A stretch of DNA of 25,981 bases from a virus, in IMG/VR virus record IMGVR_UViG_3300047284_000539, positions 1-25,981 of that record; one strand, written 5' to 3'. This document shows, piece by piece, positions 5,492 through 11,808 of this stretch. The notes beneath the pieces were generated by a model, which was given only the letters and a program-made list of their open reading frames with translations, was not told where the DNA came from and searched no databases. How positions within the stretch are numbered: the first letter of the stretch is position 1; each line of letters starts with the position of its first letter. A program made the position numbers and the translations under genes.

Positions 5492-5862
5492 AATTGAACA
5501 GTGATGAATGGAATGAGCTGAGCAATCAGTTCACTGAGGCAATGAAAGAGATCGAAGATGACCAGGAGAAGTTCTGGGAGTCTCTCTCTAAAGAAGATCA
5601 GTTGAAAGCATTCTGCGCTGTCAGTCGACGCATCTTTGATGGTGAGATCAAAGAACAACGCTCTTATCGAGGTGTACTATATGATGTGTTTGAGTTTGGT
5701 CCTGAAGCATATGCACCTGCGCAGATGGCTGGATACTTAGCAATCCATAATGCTATCTACACTCCAGAACAAGAACAAAAGATGTTAGAGCATTTTGCTA
5801 AATGGTTGATGATTGAAAACGCTGAAGAGAAAGTGTCACAATATTATGCAGAAACTTACTGA
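5488..5862 (+). CDS. conserved phage hypothetical protein (124 aa)
   Basis: ATG 5488 is chosen because it overlaps the previous TAG and has AGAGGAAG upstream. Acidic N-terminal helices, then a conserved-looking core (KAFCAVSRRIFDGEIKEQRS, YDVFEFGPEAYAPAQMAGY) and a helical C-terminus. This core is familiar from aquatic phage genomes without known function. Confidence 0.7.
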   Translation, partial: VELNSDEWNELSNQFTEAMKEIEDDQEKFWESLSKEDQLKAFCAVSRRIFDGEIKEQRSYRGVLYDVFEFGPEAYAPAQMAGYLAIHNAIYTPEQEQKMLEHFAKWLMIENAEEKVSQYYAETY

Positions 5863-6178
5863 TAAACACTACGAAGACTTGATGGATGTTTTGGACGCCA
5901 TTGAGTTTCAGAAGATCCATAAGGTCATGCACTACTTGGACTGGTGGTGGGTAAATGGCGCAGGAGAGAAAATGGATTCTGAGGTACCAGATGTCCATAC
6001 TCTTCGCAAGCATGCAAGATCGCTCTTGACCGAAGCATGCAAACAAGCATTGAACAACGAGTGTGGCCAATATACGGTGAGTACGGGTGGTTTCCGTGCC
6101 GAGGCAAAACTATATGAAGATGGGTTCCTCTGGATGCGACTATCCTTTGACCTAACCGATGCGGATAATTCAGAATGA
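5846..6178 (+). CDS. conserved phage hypothetical protein (110 aa)
   Basis: ATG 5846 is preferred to the upstream in-frame TTG (5813), which would lie deeper in the previous gene. The core QKIHKVMHYLDWWW around residue 25-38, followed by VPDVHTLRKHARSLL, recurs in many phage proteins of unknown function. C-terminal half is beta-rich (GGFRAEAKLYEDGFLWMRLS). Ends in an ATGA overlap. Confidence 0.7.
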   Translation: MQKLTDKHYEDLMDVLDAIEFQKIHKVMHYLDWWWVNGAGEKMDSEVPDVHTLRKHARSLLTEACKQALNNECGQYTVSTGGFRAEAKLYEDGFLWMRLSFDLTDADNSE

Positions 6179-6381
6179 AATATTGCTTTCCGAAAAAAAT
6201 GTATTATGTAACACTCTATAAACCTAAGACATTTCCTGATGGCGGTTGGAGTAATTTCGTTGCCACTCCATCGTTGGGTCGAGCACGCTACTATGCTAAG
6301 AAACTAAAACGGCAACATCGTCAGATCGATGTGCGTGTTCGGGGTGAAAAACCATATGTGTTGAAAGGAAGTTGGTTATGA
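6175..6381 (+). CDS. small basic hypothetical protein (68 aa)
   Basis: ATGA overlap at both ends. Basic (RARYYAKKLKRQHRQIDVRV), with a beta-strand start MYYVTLYKPKTFPDGGW. Possibly a small alpha/beta domain. Function unknown. Confidence 0.6.
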   Translation: MKYCFPKKMYYVTLYKPKTFPDGGWSNFVATPSLGRARYYAKKLKRQHRQIDVRVRGEKPYVLKGSWL

Positions 6382-6656
6382 ATAGCCAAGAAATTTGCCA
6401 GGCCGTTGCTGATTGGGCTCAACACCAAAATTTTACTGCTCCGTATGGAGTGTTATCTGGGCAACATGTCAACAAAAAAGGCAAAAAGTTTCATTCGGTG
6501 ACTTTTGGCTATGCCAGAACCTTGAATGCCACCGTGGAAATTTATAATCGGAATTTCATTATATTCCGTACCAATGCCACTGGGTCAGAAGTGTTCAAAT
6601 CCTATGACGAACTTATGGCTGAATTAACTAATAGATATGGATCTCAAAATGAATGA
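6378..6656 (+). CDS. hypothetical protein (92 aa)
   Basis: ATG 6378 overlaps the previous stop with AAGGAAG upstream. Starts NSQEICQAVADWAQHQNF, then a beta-rich part (HSVTFGYARTLNATVEIYN, FIIFRTN) and a short C-terminal helix (YDELMAELTNRY). This looks like a compact alpha-beta-alpha phage domain of unknown role. Confidence 0.6.
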   Translation: MNSQEICQAVADWAQHQNFTAPYGVLSGQHVNKKGKKFHSVTFGYARTLNATVEIYNRNFIIFRTNATGSEVFKSYDELMAELTNRYGSQNE

Positions 6657-6858
6657 ACGAATCCGAGAACTTGCTAAACAGTCTGGTCTTATTGCTCCTT
6701 ATGGTAGTGATCATGAAGGTTTGCGAGATTTTGACTATAGAAAGTTTGCCGAGCTGATTGTTCGGGAATGTGCTGGCTTATGTTCTATAACGGCTTCGGG
6801 TAGAGATGCTGAAACCATAGAAGAAGCCATATTGAAACACTTTGGAGTTGAATCGTGA
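6649..6858 (+). CDS. MNERIREL-family small phage protein, copy 1 (69 aa)
   Basis: ATG 6649 overlaps the end of the previous gene. Family pattern: NERIRELAKQSG at the start, FAELIVRECAG in the middle, LKHFGVES at the end. The gene at 8422 has the same three blocks, so the two are paralogs. The family is widespread in phages of Proteobacteria without known function. The codons of the FGVE tail (GGAGTTGA) act as SD for the next gene. Confidence 0.75.
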   Translation: MNERIRELAKQSGLIAPYGSDHEGLRDFDYRKFAELIVRECAGLCSITASGRDAETIEEAILKHFGVES

Positions 6859-6989
6859 CCAATGAAGAACTAATCAAAACCCTAAAAACTGCCAGCGAAA
6901 GCCAGGACAACATCGCACTGAAAATGCTGCTATTGATCGCTGCCGAACGCATCGAGCGGCAACACGCTGCATTGTATGGAGATGAATGA
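6855..6989 (+). CDS. small helical protein, GTG start (44 aa)
   Basis: GTG 6855 overlaps the previous TGA, with GGAGTTGA about 6 nt upstream. The peptide is one long amphipathic helix pattern (NEELIKTLKTASESQ, then ALKMLLLIAAERIERQ). The frame ends in TGA at 6987-6989, overlapping the next ATG. Short but well placed. Confidence 0.55.
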   Translation: MTNEELIKTLKTASESQDNIALKMLLLIAAERIERQHAALYGDE

Positions 6990-7282
6990 TGATGGGAATG
7001 GTGTCATATTATCCAGAGAACTATATCCTGGACAATGCTGAAAAAGAATTCAAGCAAGAGATTGAGCGCATCCGAAACTACTTAAATTATCCTAGAGGTA
7101 ATCCAATCGTTTTCACCAATGCATTTAAAGCACCTCCTCCTGCAAACATTCGGATTTCAGTTGGCAGTAGCAGCAGAGGTCCATATGCTTCTTATGTGCA
7201 ATTCTATAACGAGAACCCTCCTAATTTAATCCAAAGATTTTTAGTCAAGAAGATCTTTGGCATCAATATTGAAAGGTTCTGA
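6986..7282 (+). CDS. hypothetical protein (98 aa)
   Basis: Three successive ATGs (6986, 6989, 6992) follow GGAGATGA; the exact start is open. A charged helix (NAEKEFKQEIERIRNYL) is followed by a beta-rich part with SVGSSSRGPYASYVQFY and a basic end (RFLVKKIFGINIERF). No domain recognised. Confidence 0.6.
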   Translation: MMMGMVSYYPENYILDNAEKEFKQEIERIRNYLNYPRGNPIVFTNAFKAPPPANIRISVGSSSRGPYASYVQFYNENPPNLIQRFLVKKIFGINIERF

Positions 7283-7287
7283 TATAA

Positions 7288-7581
7288 GTGAAAACAATCC
7301 TCTTTGTTTGTAATACACTGGAACAGGCTAGATTGAAATTTCATGAAGCAATGAATGCGTTTGATGCAAAGAATACTGCCAATAGATGTATCTATTCCCA
7401 ACTGAGAATCGAGTTTGATACCATTAGATACGAATTCGTATCATTGTCTAATGGTCTAGAGGATAAACTATTGGGCAGAGAATTTGATAAGATCATCATT
7501 GAGGAAAGATATGTCACAGAAGAACAATTAGCATTTTTGAAATCAAGAGAGAGACCAGATTGTCAACTTACTTTATTTTAG
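7288..7581 (+). CDS. hypothetical protein, GTG start (97 aa)
   Basis: GTG 7288 follows the previous stop by 5 nt; AAAGG lies about 11 nt upstream, a weak SD. The pattern TILFVCNTLEQARLKFHEAM at the start, a middle strand IRYEFVSLSNG and then GREFDKIIIEERYVTEEQL resembles shrunken P-loop or helicase-like small proteins of phages, but no Walker A motif is present, so ATPase activity is unlikely. Confidence 0.6.
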   Translation: MKTILFVCNTLEQARLKFHEAMNAFDAKNTANRCIYSQLRIEFDTIRYEFVSLSNGLEDKLLGREFDKIIIEERYVTEEQLAFLKSRERPDCQLTLF

Positions 7582-7652
7582 GCTTGTTGGTAGGTCTCAT
7601 TCCAGGAATCTGTATTATTGTATATGAAGAACTATGGAAGAAAAGACGATGA
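7560..7652 (+). CDS. membrane micropeptide, TTG start (30 aa)
   Basis: TTG 7560 overlaps the previous gene, with a GAGAGA run upstream. The peptide is one transmembrane helix (residues about 4-21, FILGLLVGLIPGICIIV) plus a basic tail (WKKRR), a small single-pass inner-membrane peptide. Its TGA overlaps ATG 7649. It fills the only gap in this operon, which supports it. Confidence 0.45.
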   Translation: MSTYFILGLLVGLIPGICIIVYEELWKKRR

Positions 7653-7843
7653 GTGACGATTATGATGTAGTCCTTAATACTCTACAAAAAGAGAGAGATT
7701 TGCTCTGGAGTATGACTGAACAGAACATGAATTCTGAGTATGTTGGCATGAATATCATGGATGACATTAGGCTATCTCAGATTCGACAGTTGGATATCGC
7801 TATCAGAATGTGGAAAGAAAGATTGGATAATATCAATGAATAA
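7649..7843 (+). CDS. hypothetical helical protein (64 aa)
   Basis: ATG 7649 overlaps the micropeptide's TGA; GGAAGAAAAG lies upstream. An in-frame ATG at 7634 is possible. Helical, charged (VVLNTLQKERDLLWSMTEQ, IRQLDIAIRMWKERLDN), a possible coiled coil. Function unknown. Confidence 0.6.
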   Translation: MSDDYDVVLNTLQKERDLLWSMTEQNMNSEYVGMNIMDDIRLSQIRQLDIAIRMWKERLDNINE

Positions 7844-8063
7844 CAAAGTTAGAGAAATTTTTGAGAATTTTGTATATCCAAGTTTTGCAAGTCCCGCACA
7901 CGGTCTTCGTAGAAAAGAAAATGGTGAGTATGTCAGCGATATCCTGGAAGACCATTGGCAGACTTTTCAAGAAGGTTGGGAATATGCTATTGCGTATGTA
8001 AATGAATCAGACAATCCGCAATATAGTGATATAATTAGCGATGGAGGCATGGATCCAAGATGA
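7836..8063 (+). CDS. hypothetical protein (75 aa)
   Basis: ATG 7836 overlaps the end of the previous gene. Acidic; contains VREIFENFVYPSFASPAHG, GLRRKENGEYVSD and WQTFQEGWEYA, a pattern seen in small phage proteins with a central EDHW.TFQEG motif. No role known. Ends in an ATGA overlap. Confidence 0.6.
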   Translation: MNNKVREIFENFVYPSFASPAHGLRRKENGEYVSDILEDHWQTFQEGWEYAIAYVNESDNPQYSDIISDGGMDPR

Positions 8064-8425
8064 GTGAACCACAAGCATATAGAGACTATAGAAACATGGA
8101 TTGGTGGGAACATTATCCATACCATAAACTATGGTGTAATGATTATTGTCCCTTAGTGCCACGATACAATTTCAGACCAGGCGATGAATTAAATGCCGAT
8201 GCATATTCATTCCATTGGTTGATCTTTCATATCTGGACTATGGAACATGTATCGTTTAGTCTAGATTGTGGCATTGACCTGAGTGAAATCTATGTAGGTG
8301 CTGTCCTACCGTATCTTAGAATCACGATTGGTGTCCGCCATTTCTATTCTGAATGGACATACAAGTTAAGTCGTATGATGAGGCGCAAACCAGCAAAAAA
8401 GAATGAAGAAGGAGAATATAATTGA
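8060..8425 (+). CDS. conserved phage hypothetical protein (121 aa)
   Basis: ATGA overlap start. Rich in Trp and Tyr (DWWEHYPYHKLW), then HWLIFHIWTMEHVSFSLD and VGAVLPYLRITIGVRHF, a pattern shared with many phage proteins that carry a HWL.F..WT...P.FE core. Basic C-terminus with RMMRRKPAKK. Function unknown; soluble, probably a mixed alpha/beta domain. Confidence 0.65.
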   Translation: MSEPQAYRDYRNMDWWEHYPYHKLWCNDYCPLVPRYNFRPGDELNADAYSFHWLIFHIWTMEHVSFSLDCGIDLSEIYVGAVLPYLRITIGVRHFYSEWTYKLSRMMRRKPAKKNEEGEYN

Positions 8426-8637
8426 ACGAAAGAATCCGAGAACTCGCATTCAAATCCGCCGGTGGAATGCTGTCCTATGATGAAGATGGATTTGTGCTAA
8501 GTGAAAAGGAAGTGAACCAATTCGCCGAGTTGATCGTCAGGGAATGTTGTGGTGCCGCCAATGAGTGGTATCAAAAGCATAACGAACTCCATTGGGACCC
8601 GGCTCAACATATTAGAAATCATTTCGGAGTTGAATGA
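8422..8637 (+). CDS. MNERIREL-family small phage protein, copy 2 (71 aa), TTG start
   Basis: TTG 8422 overlaps the previous TGA, with AAGGAG upstream. Blocks NERIRELAFKSAG, FAELIVRECCG and RNHFGVE match the copy at 6649; the middle segments differ. Its C-terminal codons again form GGAGTTGA as SD for the next gene. Function unknown. Confidence 0.75.
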   Translation: MNERIRELAFKSAGGMLSYDEDGFVLSEKEVNQFAELIVRECCGAANEWYQKHNELHWDPAQHIRNHFGVE

Positions 8638-8723
8638 TGGAATGGTATAAAATTTTCATTCTATTAACTTATACCTTTGTTGTTTTTACTTGGGGTGTTT
8701 ATTTTGGAAGAAAAAGGAGTTGA
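8634..8723 (+). CDS. membrane micropeptide (29 aa)
   Basis: ATG ATG at 8634 overlaps the previous TGA behind GGAGTTGA. One hydrophobic helix (residues about 6-23, KIFILLTYTFVVFTWGVY) and a basic tail (GRKRS). Its last codons form AAAAGGAG, the SD for the next gene 7 nt further on. Probably a small single-pass membrane peptide. Confidence 0.5.
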   Translation: MMEWYKIFILLTYTFVVFTWGVYFGRKRS

Positions 8724-8726
8724 AGA

Positions 8727-9116
8727 ATGAGTCAAGTAGTCAAAGCAATTACAGCACACGATACTGGTAATCGTAAAATCATTAGAGATGAATTTTCTCC
8801 ATTGTTTCAAGATGTATTCAGTGTCAAGTCTCAAATCCAAGACTTAAAACTTACTGAAGGTGTTGCAAAGGAGTATCGAATTGGTGTCACAATTGGTTCT
8901 CAAGTTAGTGTAAGTGAATTAGAAATTGCTCAAGGTAAAATCGATGTATTACAAGAAGCAATTGATCGAACTAAGCGCCATGTCATTGAAGCAATCTTTG
9001 GTGAGTTTAGGCAGGATTTGATGATGATTGAAAGAGCATTGTATGATCGTGACTTTCAAAAATCCAGAGACTATTTGAGTATTTTAGAACAGAAAATGTT
9101 TGGAGTTGAAGAATGA
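8727..9116 (+). CDS. hypothetical coiled-coil protein (129 aa)
   Basis: ATG 8727 with AAAGGAG 7 nt upstream, a strong RBS. Mostly helical, with VFSVKSQIQDLKL, ELEIAQGKIDVLQEAIDRT and MIERALYDRDFQKSRDYL; a coiled coil or helical bundle is likely. Ends MFGVEE, whose codons give the GGAGTTGAAGAATGAG junction also found at 8716. Function unknown. Confidence 0.65.
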   Translation: MSQVVKAITAHDTGNRKIIRDEFSPLFQDVFSVKSQIQDLKLTEGVAKEYRIGVTIGSQVSVSELEIAQGKIDVLQEAIDRTKRHVIEAIFGEFRQDLMMIERALYDRDFQKSRDYLSILEQKMFGVEE

Positions 9117-9607
9117 GTAATCTACATTTTCATGCTATGTCAGAATTCCGTGCCGCAGGTTTCCTTGACAAGAACGGAAACTATTGCGATGAAATGCAAG
9201 CAGCAGTCTGTAAGAATATACTGAAGATGCTTGATGTGTTTACCGACGAAGGACACTCAGGGTTTTCTGCATCATATACTGTTAATATGTTTAGTAAACT
9301 GGCAATGTTTCAACCACTTACTCCGTTGACTGGTGAGGATTGGGAATGGAATGAAGCAAGCGAAGGTGTCTTTCAGAATAAACGATGCAGCCATGTATTC
9401 AAACAAGCGGATAGGTTTGGCGGACAAGCGTATGACATTGATGGTAAGGTGTTCTGGTCATGGAGAGAGACAGAAGAATTTGGTGCATTGACAAAGGACT
9501 TTTATTCAAATAAAGATTGTTTCATACCTATCACTTTTCCGTACACTCCAAAACGAGAGGTGGTGTTCGTACCTACTGAGAAGTATCCTAATGAGGTTTT
9601 GAAGTAA
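9113..9607 (+). CDS. conserved phage hypothetical protein (164 aa)
   Basis: ATGA overlap start with the GGAGTTGAA RBS. Recognised conserved blocks: DEMQAAVCKNILKMLDVF (about residues 26-43), EGHSGFSASY (about 47-56), FSKLAMFQPLTPLTGEDWEW (about 61-80), and a KDCFIPITFPY segment near the C-terminus. This set defines a phage protein family found in many tailed phages, of unknown function. Last gene before the promoter at 9636. Confidence 0.75.
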   Translation: MSNLHFHAMSEFRAAGFLDKNGNYCDEMQAAVCKNILKMLDVFTDEGHSGFSASYTVNMFSKLAMFQPLTPLTGEDWEWNEASEGVFQNKRCSHVFKQADRFGGQAYDIDGKVFWSWRETEEFGALTKDFYSNKDCFIPITFPYTPKREVVFVPTEKYPNEVLK

Positions 9608-9635
9608 CTCATTGATTTCATTAAAGAAAAAGTGC

Positions 9636-9664
9636 TTGACTTTCTGCCCGCTTTCCTTTATAAT
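9636..9664 (+). promoter_or_regulatory. near-consensus sigma70 promoter
   Basis: TTGACT (9636-9641), 17-nt spacer, TATAAT (9659-9664). The ATG at 9671 lies 6 nt after the -10 box, at the expected start of transcription. Confidence 0.8.
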
Positions 9665-9670
9665 TAAAGT

Positions 9671-9865
9671 ATGAAAAAGACAGTTACGATGATCGATCCA
9701 CCTTCAGGGTGGAAATATGGGTTTCCAAAACCTGTCCCAGATAACTACAGGTACATGACCTGGGAAGAAGTAGAGGAATGGCTAATTTCAGAAGGTTATC
9801 CGGAACAAGAAATCGAACGCTGCGGTAATCATTTCTATTGCAGATACTGGGATCAAGAGGTATGA
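9671..9865 (+). CDS. hypothetical protein, probable leaderless start (64 aa)
   Basis: The ATG coincides with the predicted +1 of the 9636 promoter and no SD fits, so translation is probably leaderless. Contains DPPSGWKYGFPKPVP and NYRYMTWEEVEEWLISEGY, a pattern common in small phage proteins that begin with a DPPSGW.YGFPK motif. Function unknown. First gene of an eight-gene unit reaching 11777. Confidence 0.65.
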   Translation: MKKTVTMIDPPSGWKYGFPKPVPDNYRYMTWEEVEEWLISEGYPEQEIERCGNHFYCRYWDQEV

Positions 9866-10263
9866 TGAGTAAATGCCGATACAGTTTAAACTGGATGGGA
9901 CCTGGAAGTCTCAATTGGTATCGGGAGCGAGGTCTAACCAAGATAGTTACATATATCTGCGATGAAGGCAGCGTGGAATGGTTGCGTAACACTTATCCAG
10001 ACATCAAGGTAGGTGATGGTACAGATAGGGAAGAAATCACGGAACGGTATTCCTGTGGCCGCATCGATGTTCGAGGTGGAGATGCTGATCCGGCATATGG
10101 TGATGAGCTGAGTGTCCCTCCGATGAAATCTGAAGATTGGTACCGTTTTAGTATGTGGTTAGATACTTTCGAGACCGACTTCATGTGGACACTAGATCAG
10201 TTAGTTGAATTATACGAGAGAGCAAATCCTAAAATTGAATGGTGGAAAGATGAAGATAGATAA
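9862..10263 (+). CDS. conserved phage hypothetical protein (133 aa)
   Basis: ATGATG at 9862 overlaps the previous TGA; AGAGG is close upstream, so ATG 9865 may be the one used. Blocks YSLNWMGPGSLNWYRERGL, CGRIDVRGGD, ELSVPPMKSEDWYRFSMWL and TLDQLVELYERANPKIEWW form a family seen in many phages, of unknown function. Confidence 0.7.
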   Translation: MMSKCRYSLNWMGPGSLNWYRERGLTKIVTYICDEGSVEWLRNTYPDIKVGDGTDREEITERYSCGRIDVRGGDADPAYGDELSVPPMKSEDWYRFSMWLDTFETDFMWTLDQLVELYERANPKIEWWKDEDR

Positions 10264-10441
10264 AGCATGCTGGGAGAGAGGTTGCCCCTGCTATGATTCC
10301 AAGGAAGATGGCGTAGAAGTCAAAGCGAAAGTATGGCATGGACTCGGTATTAATCAAAGGATTCGCCTTGCAGATAGGTTCCATATTAGCCTCGATGCCG
10401 TTGAAGCTATCGAAGCCAAACTGAAAGAGAGGAACACGTGA
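10250..10441 (+). CDS. small hypothetical protein with IEAKLKERNT tail (63 aa)
   Basis: ATG 10250 lies inside the end of the previous gene behind GGTGGAAAG. Contains ACWERGCPCYDSKEDG (three Cys, possibly metal binding). The C-terminal VEAIEAKLKERNT nearly repeats that of the next gene. The tail codons plus GTG start form a repeat that also carries the RBS. Function unknown. Confidence 0.6.
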   Translation: MKIDKACWERGCPCYDSKEDGVEVKAKVWHGLGINQRIRLADRFHISLDAVEAIEAKLKERNT

Positions 10442-10923
10442 GCATCTCAGCAATGAAGCAAGCATTGGAGGCTTTGGAAAAACTCTGGGACATCATTGAT
10501 GACATCGACACCTATGGCGACATGGCGAAAAGTGACGACAAGTTGTATCGGTCATTGGTTGAACGCAGACAGCGACAACGCTTTGAGCAAACTGGAATTT
10601 CTACAGATGGGTACGAATTGAATGGCGGAGCCATTACAGCACTACGCCAAGCCATCGCAGGGGCAGAGGATAAAGATGCCGATCAGTGGTATGAAAATTT
10701 ATTGTGGGGTAGGCAAGAGCCTGTGGCGTGGGCAGAAATTACCAAGGATTATGTGGCGGTCTGTAATGAGTCGTTTGAAAACGCCATTCCTCTATACGCC
10801 ACACCCCCAAAGCGTGAATGGGTTGGGTTGACGGATGAGGAAGCGTGGAAGTGTTGGGATTGGGAAGATTTTCAAGGCACATGGAAATCGATTGAAGCCA
10901 AACTAAAGGAGAAAAACACATGA
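10438..10923 (+). CDS. mosaic phage hypothetical protein, GTG start (161 aa)
   Basis: GTG 10438 overlaps the previous TGA, with AAAGAGAGG upstream. Built from blocks common in phages of Proteobacteria: SISAMKQALEALE (start), GGAITALRQAIAGAE (middle), RQEPVAWAEI, then IPLYATPPKREWVGLTDEEA and IEAKLKEKNT (end). These blocks occur in changing combinations, so the protein looks assembled by module exchange. Function unknown. Confidence 0.7.
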   Translation: MSISAMKQALEALEKLWDIIDDIDTYGDMAKSDDKLYRSLVERRQRQRFEQTGISTDGYELNGGAITALRQAIAGAEDKDADQWYENLLWGRQEPVAWAEITKDYVAVCNESFENAIPLYATPPKREWVGLTDEEAWKCWDWEDFQGTWKSIEAKLKEKNT

Positions 10924-11141
10924 AATTCTCTGAACTGGTATCTCTCGTTCGTGACTATGAGGATGCCACATGGTCACCTTCTGCATTGGGTATCAAGTTT
11001 GGTTGTGACTGTGGTTGCGGAGGTGATGCATACACTGCTGAATCGTGGGATCAGGCTGAACAAGATGCAGCTGATGCGGTGGCAAAGGCAAAAGAGTTCT
11101 GCACTAAATGGGGATTTTGTTATGATGGACCTGAACTATGA
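10920..11141 (+). CDS. Cys-cluster hypothetical protein (73 aa)
   Basis: ATGA overlap, behind AAAGGAG. FGCDCGCGGD at about residues 27-36 places three Cys in five residues, with two more near the C-terminus (EFCTKWGFCYDGPEL), suggesting metal or disulfide use. A helical Ala-rich segment (DQAEQDAADAVAKAKE) lies between. Known in phages as a small protein with WSPSALGIKFGCDCGCGGD-like core; role unknown. Confidence 0.65.
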   Translation: MKFSELVSLVRDYEDATWSPSALGIKFGCDCGCGGDAYTAESWDQAEQDAADAVAKAKEFCTKWGFCYDGPEL

Positions 11142-11359
11142 ATAGTATATCATTAAGCGTAGATGAACTGGAGACCATCCTGGCAATCATCAATGAACTC
11201 AATCCAGCAGATCAGCCCAGGCTTGGTGCAGGCCAAGCCGAGATCTCCGTTGATCATTCTTCAGGTATCGGTAGCGTCGTGACTGTGACCATCCCGATGT
11301 CATGTGGTAACTATCACGGTGAATTCACTACAACTATCACGGATGAGAACTCATGGTGA
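11138..11359 (+). CDS. small beta-rich hypothetical protein (73 aa)
   Basis: ATGA overlap start. Helix ELETILAIINELNPAD is followed by strands (GQAEISVDHSSGIGSVVTVT, EFTTTITDENSW). A recurring phage protein type without known function. Confidence 0.6.
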   Translation: MNSISLSVDELETILAIINELNPADQPRLGAGQAEISVDHSSGIGSVVTVTIPMSCGNYHGEFTTTITDENSW

Positions 11360-11559
11360 TCACAGACCCGAAAGAGAAAATAATGAGAGCAAGATCAGAA
11401 GCATTGGTCATTGCTTTTGTTGGTAAAGCAGCATCAGAGCGATGGTGGGATAGTCCCAATCGAGCATTTGATGGGATCTCAGCAAATGCCATGTGGTATA
11501 TTGATCCAGAACGAGTATACAACTATCTAATGAGTAACGCATCAGGAGACTATCTATGA
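11353..11559 (+). CDS. MbcA/ParS/Xre-like (DUF2384-type) small protein (68 aa)
   Basis: ATG 11353 overlaps the previous stop. The block ERWWDSPNRAFDGISANAMW then DPERVYNYLM resembles the toxin-binding domain of MbcA/ParS/Xre antitoxins (W..SPN.AF.G..P......VY.YL). No DNA-binding domain and no toxin gene are next to it, so it is either a free-standing antitoxin-like phage protein or a look-alike. The likeness is by eye only. Confidence 0.55.
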   Translation: MVITDPKEKIMRARSEALVIAFVGKAASERWWDSPNRAFDGISANAMWYIDPERVYNYLMSNASGDYL

Positions 11560-11777
11560 GTAACGCAAAAACAATTGAATTAATTTACGATCAAATCGAT
11601 GCAATCGTGATCGAGGAACTGCAGGAAGCATATAAGATGAATATGGTCTCAGAGAGGGACGAGGGTGGTTTGGATCTCGGCATTGATGGAGATCTGCTCC
11701 AATCGCTGGATACAGTACTGGAGTATTACATGGCACCAAGCGAGCATCGCAAATGGAAGGATAGTATTGATAGATAA
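11556..11777 (+). CDS. small acidic helical protein (73 aa)
   Basis: ATGA overlap, behind AGGAG. Its start region repeats a segment 26 nt upstream (CTATCT, ATGAGTAACGCA). Helical, acidic (IELIYDQIDAIVIEELQEAY, LLQSLDTVLEYYMAP). Function unknown. Its TAA stop overlaps the late promoter octamer at 11773. Confidence 0.6.
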   Translation: MSNAKTIELIYDQIDAIVIEELQEAYKMNMVSERDEGGLDLGIDGDLLQSLDTVLEYYMAPSEHRKWKDSIDR

Positions 11778-11780
11778 ATA
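11773..11780 (+). promoter_or_regulatory. T4-like late promoter octamer GATAAATA
   Basis: GATAAATA, one base from the T4 late consensus TATAAATA, ends 28 nt before the next ATG. The start is expected near 11786, inside the 5' arm of the hairpin at 11781. Confidence 0.55.
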
Positions 11781-11805
11781 TTTCACCCTCTATCTATAGG
11801 TGAAA
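11781..11805 (+). promoter_or_regulatory. RBS-sequestering hairpin
   Basis: TTTCACC (11781-11787) pairs perfectly with GGTGAAA (11799-11805), loop of 11 nt. The 3' arm holds the SD (AGGTGA, 11798-11803) of the gene at 11809. A transcript coming from upstream would hide the RBS; one started at the late promoter would lack most of the 5' arm. Confidence 0.6.
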
Positions 11806-11808
11806 TGA

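Noticed and set aside
6147-6169. TTGACC and GATAAT before the gene at 6175
   Set aside because: The spacer is only 11 nt and the site lies inside a coupled operon.
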